Positions 1 through 5,566 of a DNA stretch of 7,980 bases are shown piece by piece. Under the pieces are notes generated by a model that saw only the letters and a program-made list of their open reading frames with translations, made no database searches and was not told the origin of the DNA. The number at the start of each line of letters is the position of its first letter. The stretch's first letter is position 1. A program made the position numbers and the translations under genes. Source of the DNA: Candidatus Roizmanbacteria bacterium RIFCSPHIGHO2_02_FULL_43_11 (lineage in GTDB: Bacteria; Patescibacteriota; Microgenomatia; UBA1406; HO2-37-13b); the NCBI GenBank assembly GCA_001789515.1, contig MFZT01000008.1, positions 1,627 through 9,606 on the forward strand. The letters run 5' to 3'.

Positions 1-362
1 TTGCCTTTTGCAAGGGCTATCTCGAGCTTGATCAGACCTTTCTTATTATAACACGCCAGTGGCACAATCGTCAATTGGGGGCTTTGTGCTAGTTTTGTTT
101 GCAGTCGAATAATCTCTTTTTTATGAAGAAGTAGCGGACGGGTTTTTTTTGCATCATACTGATCTTCATGAGAAAAAGTATATTGCGAAATATTGGCATT
201 GATAAGTTGGGGCTTCCCACCAACAACTTTGACGTATGCATCTTCGAGTTTCATGCCCCGGGCACGCACTGACTTTACCTCGGCCCCCGACAAAGAAATT
301 CCCGACTCTATTGTCTCAAGAATCTCGTAGTTGCGACGGGCTGTACGGTTGCGACTGATCAT
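1..362 (-). CDS. smpB: SsrA-binding protein SmpB, N-terminal 120 residues (3' end cut by window edge)
   Basis: SmpB binds tmRNA and brings it to stalled ribosomes for trans-translation, which rescues the ribosome and tags the unfinished protein. Reading the minus strand from the ATG at 362 gives an open frame to the left edge. It starts MISRNRTARRNYEIL and continues with family-typical stretches: SGAEVKSVRARG (about residues 25-36), INANISQY (54-61), RPLLLHKKEI (75-84), LTIVPLACYNKKGLIKLE (97-114) and LALAKGK-like residues at the edge. These match the SmpB OB-fold core. The family is usually about 150 residues, so only the basic C-terminal tail, which enters the ribosomal decoding centre, is missing. 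No Shine-Dalgarno sequence precedes the ATG. A -10-like TATACT sits 6 bases upstream, so the mRNA may be leaderless. The gene is divergent from the O-antigen ligase-like gene across 45 bp. Identification is secure. Confidence 0.95.
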   Translation of the reverse strand, partial: MISRNRTARRNYEILETIESGISLSGAEVKSVRARGMKLEDAYVKVVGGKPQLINANISQYTFSHEDQYDAKKTRPLLLHKKEIIRLQTKLAQSPQLTIVPLACYNKKGLIKLEIALAKG

Positions 363-368
363 GCGTAT

Positions 369-399
369 AGTATACAGGAGACCTGTCTCAATGGTACAA
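369..399 (-). promoter_or_regulatory. Candidate smpB promoter, leaderless arrangement
   Basis: On the minus strand a -10-like TATACT (369-374) lies 6 bases before the smpB ATG, which puts the expected transcription start on the A of that ATG. The best -35 candidate is TTGTAC (394-399) with a long 19-base spacer, so the -35 is weak. The short intergenic gap leaves little room for any other arrangement. This is inferred from spacing and hexamer match only. Confidence 0.45.
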
Positions 400-400
400 T
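371..400 (+). promoter_or_regulatory. Candidate promoter of the O-antigen ligase-like gene, extended -10, leaderless arrangement
   Basis: TATACA (371-376), an 18-base spacer, then TACAAT (395-400) preceded by TGG, an extended -10 motif. The ATG at 408 follows 7 bases after the -10, so transcription would start at or one base before the start codon. GAGG at 402-405 is too close to the ATG to serve as a Shine-Dalgarno sequence. Its -35 overlaps the -10 of the divergent smpB promoter, so the two promoters may not be occupied at the same time. Confidence 0.45.
378..389. repeat. Inverted repeat GAGAC-CT-GTCTC between the divergent promoters
   Basis: Perfect 5-bp arms with a 2-base centre, lying almost midway between the two divergent -10 elements. 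The position suits an operator for a symmetric repressor, but the arms are short and chance cannot be excluded. Confidence 0.35.
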
Positions 401-407
401 TGAGGCC

Positions 408-1616
408 ATGGACCAATCCTTGTCAGAAAGGATAAAAAGGGGTGTCTGGTGGATATATCTTTTCCTACTTCCTTCTCAATTCGGCAGGCACTTTTTTATG
501 AATTTTTCATATGTCAGTGGAGTGAGAGTAGACTACCTGGCGCCAACTTTATACCTCACAGATATACTTTTTTTCGTGCTTTTGGCACTTTATTGGAGTG
601 TAGTTAAGAAAAATTTCATACATGCTACACCCACGCGCATGGCTATATTCCTCCTTTTTGCAATTAACGTTCTCTTCGCTCAATTTTCTATCCTCGCAGC
701 GTACTCTGTGTTCAAATTTATTCAAATTTACGCTGTGTATGTACTTGCGCGGTCGATGAAACTCACGCCTAGATTCATCTTACAAGCCTTTTCGGCAGGA
801 GCAGTTATCCAGCTTGTTCTCACACTTATGCAGTTTTCGTCTAGTCAGTCCGTACAAGGAGTCTTTTATTTATTGGGTGAGAGATTTATGACATTAACAT
901 CGCCCGGCGTTGCAAAAGCGGCTTTTCTTGGAAGGGAAATTTTGCGACCATATGGAACTTTTTCTCATCCGAATAGTCTTGCTGGTTTTTACGTACTTGT
1001 ATACAGTTACGCTCTTTCTATTAAAACAAAATCCTTATGGAGAGCCTTGCTTATGGGGATTTCGTCTCTGTTGATTTTTATTTCATTTTCAAAATTGGCA
1101 ATTTTGACATATCTTTTCATCACAATTATGTACCTTATTTTTTACCTATTAAAACCATGCAGGTTATGTATTATTGCCCGATTGACTGTTTTGGTCGTTG
1201 TCGCTGGTGTTTTTTTGCAGACACAGACAGATCCTCTTACCTTTGAAAAAAGGCTGTCACTTTTCAAACAGGCCCTTTTAGTTATCACACAGCGCCCTGT
1301 TTTTGGAACAGGTTTTGGTCACCATTTATTCGCGACCACTGAATTTATAAACCAGTATGCCTACTTTTTCTTGCAGCCTGTTCATAATATTTTCATTCTT
1401 TTCATGATGCAGGCAGGCATTATTCTTTCCGGAATAGTTGGGTGGCAATTATGGGCTGTTGTAAATGCTCATTGGAAGAAAATCGCTTTGCCACTGCTTG
1501 TTATCTTTATCACTGGATCTGGCGATCATTACTGGCTAACCCTTCAACAGAACATGTTGCTCATGGGCACAATCTTTGGCCTTCTTGACAAGAAAAGCAG
1601 CTCGGCGTACTCTTAG
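408..1616 (+). CDS. O-antigen ligase/polymerase-like polytopic membrane protein (Wzy_C / O-Ag_lig type)
   Basis: A 402-residue, very hydrophobic protein with about ten predicted membrane segments (for example around residues 13-22, 49-67, 78-95, 98-114, 126-142, 189-205, 213-247, 258-271, 327-350 and 358-370). Motifs typical of the O-antigen ligase superfamily are visible. GTFSHPNSLAG at 183-193 is the usual 'G.f.HPN..a' loop. RPVFGTGFG at 296-304 and PVHNIFILFMMQAGI at 324-338 match the 'G.G...HN......e.Gi' block, and DHYWLTLQQ (373-381) is a typical C-terminal element. Relatives join or polymerise lipid-linked glycans at the outer face of the membrane, or glycosylate proteins such as pilins. 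Which of these applies cannot be told here, because no glycan genes are adjacent. The start at 408 is supported by the extended -10 just upstream. The 3' end converges on the CofE-like gene with 51 bp between stops. Confidence 0.85.
   Translation: MDQSLSERIKRGVWWIYLFLLPSQFGRHFFMNFSYVSGVRVDYLAPTLYLTDILFFVLLALYWSVVKKNFIHATPTRMAIFLLFAINVLFAQFSILAAYSVFKFIQIYAVYVLARSMKLTPRFILQAFSAGAVIQLVLTLMQFSSSQSVQGVFYLLGERFMTLTSPGVAKAAFLGREILRPYGTFSHPNSLAGFYVLVYSYALSIKTKSLWRALLMGISSLLIFISFSKLAILTYLFITIMYLIFYLLKPCRLCIIARLTVLVVVAGVFLQTQTDPLTFEKRLSLFKQALLVITQRPVFGTGFGHHLFATTEFINQYAYFFLQPVHNIFILFMMQAGIILSGIVGWQLWAVVNAHWKKIALPLLVIFITGSGDHYWLTLQQNMLLMGTIFGLLDKKSSSAYS
711..730 (+). repeat. Perfect tandem 10-bp repeat inside the O-antigen ligase-like gene
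   Basis: TTCAAATTTA occurs twice back to back, encoding part of VFKFIQIYAV (residues 101-110). The unit is not a multiple of three, so gain or loss of one copy would shift the frame. Two copies in AT-rich coding DNA may be chance. Confidence 0.6.
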
Positions 1617-1667
1617 CATGATACGCATGTCACCACGCTCTCAAGACCTGCAGATAAACAAGACGGG

Positions 1668-2363
1668 TTAACTTTCCTCTGTGTGCTTTCTTAAAATAAC
1701 TATCGGTGTCTGTTCATCTGCCTGACCCATGGGATTATCCTGAAAAGCCTTTTGCACCAGTTTCACATCAACCCCGCGGGACGCTCCCATCACGTTTATG
1801 CCATAGTCATTTGCATCAATCACCACAGCTCCACATCCAAGTGTGTCCGCTATCTGCCGAGCTACCTTCTTGGGATCCTTTGGCCCGAGTTTTGCGCTCT
1901 TATTACTTGGTGGAAGAGAATAATCACATGGCCCATCAATAGCATTGACATCATGGCCTGCAACCCGATAAAACATGCCACGCATACCAAAGGGCTTTGT
2001 CAGCACAGCCATAACTGCTGCCAGTAAAATTCGTATCACGCCGGCTTCTTGAATTGCCAATTGCATTGTCCAGGGGCTCCGTAACCCTATACCACCCGGG
2101 TGTTTATGCACAAATTTCCACAGCCGTCGGGCCCACCAACCTGGCATAATTTCAGAAACTAGGAAAGACCGACCCTGAGCAATGGCAATAACCCTCTCGG
2201 AAATCACCACCACATCCCCCTGAGTCACTTTTGGTCCTGCATATTTTGTACTGATTTCCAGCAGATTTTCGCCTTTAGAGATAAGATGCGTGCGGATGGG
2301 GAAGCGGGAATAGAGCACGCCGTCAATGTCAATATCCAAAGATTTTCCCTCGTTAGCTTTCAT
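1668..2363 (-). CDS. CofE-like protein (coenzyme F420-0:L-glutamate ligase domain family), orphan
   Basis: A 231-residue protein resembling the F420 ligase domain family, whose archetype CofE adds glutamate to the deazaflavin cofactor F420-0 using GTP. The N-terminal part has GDVVVISERVIAIAQGR (49-65), the 'gD.vvvaqkivs.aeGr' element of the family. The C-terminal part has IDGPCDYSLPPSNKSAKLGPKDP (142-164) and AVVIDANDYGINVMG (179-193), where CofE has a metal-binding region followed by a VVI.D strand. A hydrophobic stretch at 108-126 (GVIRILLAAVMAVL) is unusual for a soluble ligase. No other F420 biosynthesis gene is in the window, so the true substrate is uncertain. It could be a glutamyl-type ligase on another acceptor. 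The start ATG overlaps the stop of the DUF5667 gene by 4 bp (ATGA) and has no Shine-Dalgarno sequence, so translation is probably coupled. Family assignment is fairly firm; function is not. Confidence 0.75.
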   Translation of the reverse strand: MKANEGKSLDIDIDGVLYSRFPIRTHLISKGENLLEISTKYAGPKVTQGDVVVISERVIAIAQGRSFLVSEIMPGWWARRLWKFVHKHPGGIGLRSPWTMQLAIQEAGVIRILLAAVMAVLTKPFGMRGMFYRVAGHDVNAIDGPCDYSLPPSNKSAKLGPKDPKKVARQIADTLGCGAVVIDANDYGINVMGASRGVDVKLVQKAFQDNPMGQADEQTPIVILRKHTEES

Positions 2364-2896
2364 AACCGCGTCAGATTATTATACGCATCAAGGTTTTGCT
2401 TAATTGCCGCCTCAACGAGTTTCTCAAATTCTTCGGGGATTTTTTCAGCAAAGTCTTCCATAATTTCCTCGCGCTTCATACTACTTCGCTTTACCTTATC
2501 AACGAAATCCGAGGGCGGAGTTGTTCCAATTTTTTTCGACAAGGCAAGCGTTTCAACAATATGAGCGCTATGTTTGTTTGCCTCATTCATCATACTTACA
2601 CTTAATTGCCATTTGTCATTATTAGCAAGCTCCAAAGCCATGGCTGTCTTTTTATCTGCAAGAATCAGGAGCACTTCGGCCTTTTTAAAATTGTCTCGTG
2701 TGAAAAAAACCCAGACATTATCGCGGGCACGTTTTAAAAAATAGAGTGGGTGATCTGGCAAGATCCCTGGATATGGCAGTTCGTAGACGATAGGCTCCGT
2801 TGCTGCTTGAATTATGAAATTTTTATGAAAAGAAATGGCGAAGATAAGAAGAAAAACAAGGCCGATTAGAAACGATGCGGTTTTGTTCATAGACAT
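2360..2896 (-). CDS. DUF5667-domain protein with N-terminal signal peptide or membrane anchor
   Basis: A protein of unknown function, about 178 residues from the chosen start. After a short N-terminus (MSMNKTAS) comes one hydrophobic segment (about 9-22), then FHKNFIIQAATEP, which could be a signal-peptidase site after QAA or simply the start of an extracellular domain. The mature part carries YPGILPDHPLYFLKRARDNVWVFF (42-65) and KKAEVLLILADKKTAMALEL (71-90). Both are typical of DUF5667, an exported helical domain common in CPR bacteria and some Gram-positives. The C-terminal half is charged and helical. Possible starts are GTG 2920 and ATGs at 2905, 2896 and 2890. I chose 2896 because a -10-like GATAAT lies 7 bases upstream and the resulting N-terminus suits a signal peptide. 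The stop overlaps the CofE-like ATG by 4 bp, so the two form one transcription unit. Confidence 0.75.
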   Translation of the reverse strand: MSMNKTASFLIGLVFLLIFAISFHKNFIIQAATEPIVYELPYPGILPDHPLYFLKRARDNVWVFFTRDNFKKAEVLLILADKKTAMALELANNDKWQLSVSMMNEANKHSAHIVETLALSKKIGTTPPSDFVDKVKRSSMKREEIMEDFAEKIPEEFEKLVEAAIKQNLDAYNNLTRL

Positions 2897-2903
2897 ATAT
2901 GTC

Positions 2904-2909
2904 ATTATC
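2904..2909 (-). promoter_or_regulatory. Candidate -10 element for the DUF5667 gene
   Basis: GATAAT on the minus strand matches five of six consensus bases. It would start transcription at about 2897, one base from the ATG at 2896. No good -35 hexamer is found 16-18 bases upstream. It is supported mainly by resembling the leaderless layout at 363-407. Confidence 0.25.
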
Positions 2910-2937
2910 CGTCCAACCACTAGTAAAGACTAGGGCT

Positions 2938-2973
2938 GGATAGACTAAAACAAACCCACCTCCCTGTCTATCC
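2938..2973. repeat. 8-bp inverted repeat interleaved with the 12-bp repeat (pseudoknot topology)
   Basis: GGATAGAC (2938-2945) pairs with GTCTATCC (2966-2973). The first arm abuts the left arm of the 12-bp repeat and the second arm lies inside that repeat's loop. The order is therefore A-B-A'-B', as in an H-type pseudoknot. The two stems could alternatively compete. Confidence 0.5.
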
Positions 2974-2995
2974 GACATGCAGCGGGTTTGTTTTA
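2946..2995 (-). terminator. Perfect 12-bp inverted repeat after HU, terminator candidate
   Basis: The arms TAAAACAAACCC (2946-2957) and GGGTTTGTTTTA (2984-2995) are perfectly complementary around a 26-base loop. In the HU transcript the 3' arm is itself T-rich (GGGTTTGTTTTA), so the structure could act as an intrinsic terminator for HU. By symmetry it could also act on plus-strand transcripts. The long loop is atypical for a terminator. Confidence 0.5.
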
Positions 2996-2998
2996 CAT

Positions 2999-3018
2999 AA
3001 AGATAGTGTATTATCTTT
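2999..3018 (-). repeat. 7-bp hairpin overlapping the HU stop codon
   Basis: AAAGATA (2999-3005) and TATCTTT (3012-3018) form an AT-rich hairpin with a 6-base loop. It spans the HU TAA at 3011-3013 and is followed by the larger inverted repeat. It may contribute to 3'-end structure, but the stem is weak. Confidence 0.35.
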
Positions 3019-3286
3019 TGACTGTCTTCTTCAAGCGTTTCCCAGCAGAAAAGCCCGGGGTATCACTTGCTGGGATTTGGATTTCAGCACCAGTTTGTGG
3101 GTTTCGACCCTTACGTGATGCCCGATGTCGGACCAAGAATGTTCCAAATCCTGTCACCACCACTTTTTCTCGATTTCTTAGAGCGTCAGCAATGGTATCA
3201 AAGACACCATTAACAGCATCTTTTGATGCTTTGGATGTGAGGTTTGCTTTTTTTGCTACTTGAGCAACCAGATCGGCTTTTGTCAT
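3011..3286 (-). CDS. Nucleoid-associated DNA-binding protein HU
   Basis: A 91-residue HU/IHF-family protein that dimerises, binds and bends DNA, and compacts the nucleoid. The sequence starts MTKADLVAQVAKKANLTSK with the helical dimerisation region at 1-40, followed by VVVTGFGTFLVRHRASRKG (42-60) and RNPQTGAEIQIPAS (61-74). The second block holds the DNA-binding arm and its conserved intercalating proline (P63). The C-terminus GFSAGKRLKKTVKR is typical. I chose the ATG at 3286 rather than the upstream in-frame GTG at 3295, because AGGAGG (3295-3300) lies 8 bases before the ATG and overlaps the GTG. Full family length with all expected motifs. The sequence cannot separate HU from IHF by itself, but a lone gene of this type is normally HU. 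A promoter and structured leader lie upstream. Confidence 0.95.
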   Translation of the reverse strand: MTKADLVAQVAKKANLTSKASKDAVNGVFDTIADALRNREKVVVTGFGTFLVRHRASRKGRNPQTGAEIQIPASDTPGFSAGKRLKKTVKR

Positions 3287-3294
3287 GTTCTTCA

Positions 3295-3300
3295 CCTCCT
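3295..3300 (-). promoter_or_regulatory. Strong Shine-Dalgarno sequence of HU
   Basis: AGGAGG 8 bases before the ATG at 3286 is a textbook ribosome-binding site and fixes the start codon. It is the only strong one among the genes whose starts are visible here. Confidence 0.85.
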
Positions 3301-3302
3301 CT

Positions 3303-3359
3303 CCAGCTCTATTCTCGACTATAGGGCTTAAATACCCTATGGCACACTATTGGAGCTGG
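3303..3359 (-). repeat. Nested inverted repeats in the HU leader
   Basis: The outer arms CCAGCTC (3303-3309) and GAGCTGG (3353-3359) enclose a second perfect repeat, ATAGGG (3321-3326) with CCCTAT (3335-3340). The outer right arm is next to the expected transcription start. The left arm ends 2 bases from the Shine-Dalgarno sequence. This could be a leader stem that controls access to the ribosome-binding site, or a DNA operator at the start site. Confidence 0.45.
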
Positions 3360-3363
3360 GGAT

Positions 3364-3393
3364 ATAGTAAGGGAGAACTGCCCGTCTTGTCAA
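3364..3393 (-). promoter_or_regulatory. HU promoter
   Basis: A perfect -35 TTGACA (3388-3393), an 18-base spacer and a -10-like TACTAT (3364-3369). Transcription would start near 3357, giving a leader of about 70 bases before the HU ATG. It is the best sigma-70-type match in the window, as expected for an abundant protein. Confidence 0.65.
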
Positions 3394-3434
3394 TCCGTAT
3401 TAAATTATTCCTTGTGTAACAATCTGTATCAATT

Positions 3435-4886
3435 TTAGTTTCTCGAATGGCTTGTTGCAATAGCGCGTGTCTCTCTGATGATAGTGATGGTCACTTGACC
3501 AGGGAAGACAGGAAATTTCTGCTCAATGTCTTCCTTGATTTTTTGAGCAAGGACGGTTGCCTCATCGTCAGAAATATCCTCAGGTTTCACTACAACACGC
3601 AGCTCTCGACCTGCCTGCAAGGCATAGGATTCCTTTACTCCTTTTTTTGTTGCTGCAATGCCTTCGATGTCTTTGATTCTGCGCAGATACTGCTCAAAGT
3701 CTTCATGACGGGCTCCTGGGCGAGCCCCAGAGATGTGATCTGCAATGTGGACAATCACTGCCTCTGCCGATTGAAACGGGATATCCTCATGCGATGCTGC
3801 GACACAATGAATTGCTGCTTCTGATATACCGTGTTTCTTGAGAATTTCTACGCCAAGCTCAATGTGTGAGCCCTCCTTATCCTCAATAACCTTTCCAATG
3901 TCGTGAAAAAGGCAGCCAAGCTTGACTGTCATGACATCTGCTTTAAGCTCATGGGCAAGCGCTATCCCAATTTTAGTCTCCTCTAGGGTATGAAGGATCA
4001 TATTCTGCCCGTATGAAAAGCGGTATTTGAAGCGCCCGAGCAATTGCACAAGTTCTCGTGGCAGATCATACACACCCACGCGGTGCACAAGATCCTGTCC
4101 AGCCTCGAACATGATTTTATCCAGGTCTTGTTTCGTTTGCTTGACAATTTCCTCAATCCTCACAGGCTGAATCCGTCCATCCTTGAGCAGCTTTTCCAGC
4201 GCTATTTTTGCTACCTCACGCCTGTATGCGTCGAATGATGAAATTTTGATAACATTCTCTTCTTCAAGATCCACATCCACTCCTGTTATTAATTCAAAAG
4301 CGCGGATGTTGCGACCTTCTTTTCCAATAATCCGACCCTTAAAACTGTCATCAGGAATTGCAATGGTAGACAGCGTGTATTCTGCAATATAGTCCGTTGA
4401 GCCATGGCGCATGGCATCAATGACAACTTCCTGCGCGATGCGATCAGAATCTTGCTTAATCTTTTCCTCTGCTGCTTTGACGCGCTTTGCAATTTCGCTT
4501 TTGAGCTTTTCCTCCCAGCCCTTTAAAATAAGATCCTTTGCCTCTAATTGACTTAGCTTTGCAACTCTTTCTAGTTTTTCAAGGATCTCATCCTTTTTTG
4601 TTGCTACCTCTGTCCGATCTGCTTCAAGTTGTTTCGTCTTTTCCTCGTATTGATGTTTTGCGCGCTCAATTTCCTGCTCTCGGGCACGCAAATCCCGATC
4701 TTTTCTTTGTAACTCGACTTGTAGTTGCTGAACCTCATGTTCTGCTTGAGCTTTGATGTTTACTGCTTCTTCCTTTGCTTTTAAAACTTCTTCTTTTGCT
4801 TTAAGCCGTGCTCCCTCAACAGCTTTTTCAGCTTCTTGAAATTGTTTATTGAAGAAAGGAAGAGATTTCAGAAGATTTTGTAACAT
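3435..4886 (-). CDS. rny: Ribonuclease Y (KH and HD domain endoribonuclease) without membrane anchor
   Basis: RNase Y is the endonuclease that starts mRNA decay in many bacteria lacking RNase E. The 483 residues read in the family order. A long charged coiled coil (about 15-150) comes first. The KH domain follows with GRIIGKEGRNIR (184-195). The HD domain has HT at 299-300, GCLFHDIGKVIEDKEGSH (324-341), AASHEDIP (363-370) and IADHISGARPGARHEDFEQY (381-400). The conserved C-terminal block is SYALQAGRELRVVVKPE (420-436). The HD histidines and aspartates expected to bind metal are present. The usual N-terminal membrane helix is absent: the protein starts MLQNLLKSLPFFNKQF. An in-frame TAA at 4893-4895, three codons before the ATG, rules out a longer form. 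A weak AAGAG precedes the ATG. rny lies downstream of recA and recX, a recurrent neighbourhood, but has its own promoter candidate. Confidence 0.95.
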   Translation of the reverse strand: MLQNLLKSLPFFNKQFQEAEKAVEGARLKAKEEVLKAKEEAVNIKAQAEHEVQQLQVELQRKDRDLRAREQEIERAKHQYEEKTKQLEADRTEVATKKDEILEKLERVAKLSQLEAKDLILKGWEEKLKSEIAKRVKAAEEKIKQDSDRIAQEVVIDAMRHGSTDYIAEYTLSTIAIPDDSFKGRIIGKEGRNIRAFELITGVDVDLEEENVIKISSFDAYRREVAKIALEKLLKDGRIQPVRIEEIVKQTKQDLDKIMFEAGQDLVHRVGVYDLPRELVQLLGRFKYRFSYGQNMILHTLEETKIGIALAHELKADVMTVKLGCLFHDIGKVIEDKEGSHIELGVEILKKHGISEAAIHCVAASHEDIPFQSAEAVIVHIADHISGARPGARHEDFEQYLRRIKDIEGIAATKKGVKESYALQAGRELRVVVKPEDISDDEATVLAQKIKEDIEQKFPVFPGQVTITIIRETRAIATSHSRN

Positions 4887-4940
4887 AATCTCTTAATGCC
4901 CGAGGTCAGAGCCCGTATGGCCTAGTCTAGTACGAGAAGC

Positions 4941-4969
4941 TTAATAGACACATTCATAAAAGTCATCAA
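4941..4969 (-). promoter_or_regulatory. Candidate rny promoter
   Basis: TTGATG (4964-4969), a 17-base spacer and TATTAA (4941-4946) on the minus strand, each matching four of six consensus bases. Transcription would start near 4934, about 48 bases before the rny ATG. It sits in the 179-bp AT-rich gap after recX, which otherwise holds no clear feature, so rny could be transcribed independently of recA-recX. Confidence 0.45.
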
Positions 4970-5065
4970 TAAAAATGTGTTGTTAGAATTTTTTAATAAT
5001 GTTTCTGCTCTCTCACTATCCATGCCCTGGTTCTTCCTCGAAATGCAATTTGTAACTTCTGCATT

Positions 5066-5566
5066 CTACTCCTCTGGGTCATTTTCTTCAAGAGCTGTTT
5101 TTATGTCACGGAATGAAAAACCACGTCTTAATAGTCCATTCTGGGCTCTCTGACGCTCTATCAGGCTGTTCATGTTATATGAACGATATTTTGTCAAGAG
5201 AAGATGCTTTATGATATCAACATCTTGTTCTTCTTTTGTTGACAAAGCTTGTTCAATAAGCTCATCAGGAATTCCCTTGCGCTTCAGCTCGATTAAAAGT
5301 CGGATTGTTCCGCGGTGTTTGAAGTGCGACTTTTCCGCAACGTACCAGCGAGCAAAGGCTTCATCATCAAGTAGGGAAGTGGCAAGGAGCGAGATAATTC
5401 GCTCTTCTATTAAGGTTTGTGTTTCTTCATCTGAAAGGTTATATCTCTTCAACTTGCGTGCATAGTAGTCACGCATTTCTTTTATCGATCGCGGGCGCAC
5501 GCCAAGGTACCTGTCTGTGATAAAGATGAGATATTCCTTGATCTCGTTAAGAGGCTTTTTTGTCAT
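5066..5566 (-). CDS. recX: Regulatory protein RecX
   Basis: RecX binds RecA filaments and limits or modulates recombinase activity. The 166-residue protein is almost all helical and shows the repeated three-helix units of the family: [15 protein letters not shown] (65-79), [22 protein letters not shown] (87-108) and [21 protein letters not shown] (141-161). The DDEAFARW element and the 'L..rKGi' and 'L.rRGFs...I..al' patterns are diagnostic. Its ATG overlaps the recA stop by 4 bp (ATGA) and has no Shine-Dalgarno sequence, so it is probably translated by coupling at a level below RecA. Length is normal. The adjacent recA supports the identification. Confidence 0.9.
   Translation of the reverse strand: MTKKPLNEIKEYLIFITDRYLGVRPRSIKEMRDYYARKLKRYNLSDEETQTLIEERIISLLATSLLDDEAFARWYVAEKSHFKHRGTIRLLIELKRKGIPDELIEQALSTKEEQDVDIIKHLLLTKYRSYNMNSLIERQRAQNGLLRRGFSFRDIKTALEENDPEE

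Noticed and set aside
1605..1626. GCGTA/TACGC repeat at the end of the O-antigen ligase-like gene as a terminator
   Set aside because: Short stem, 12-base loop and no T-run. The convergent gap 1617-1667 shows no convincing terminator on either strand.
1706..2027. Plus-strand reading frames of 78-91 residues opposite the CofE-like gene
   Set aside because: They lie wholly antisense to a protein with recognisable family motifs and have no domains of their own.
5042..5065. AATGCA/TGCATT inverted repeat directly after the recX stop as a terminator
   Set aside because: Only 6 bp, AT-containing, with a 12-base loop and no T-run after it on the minus strand.
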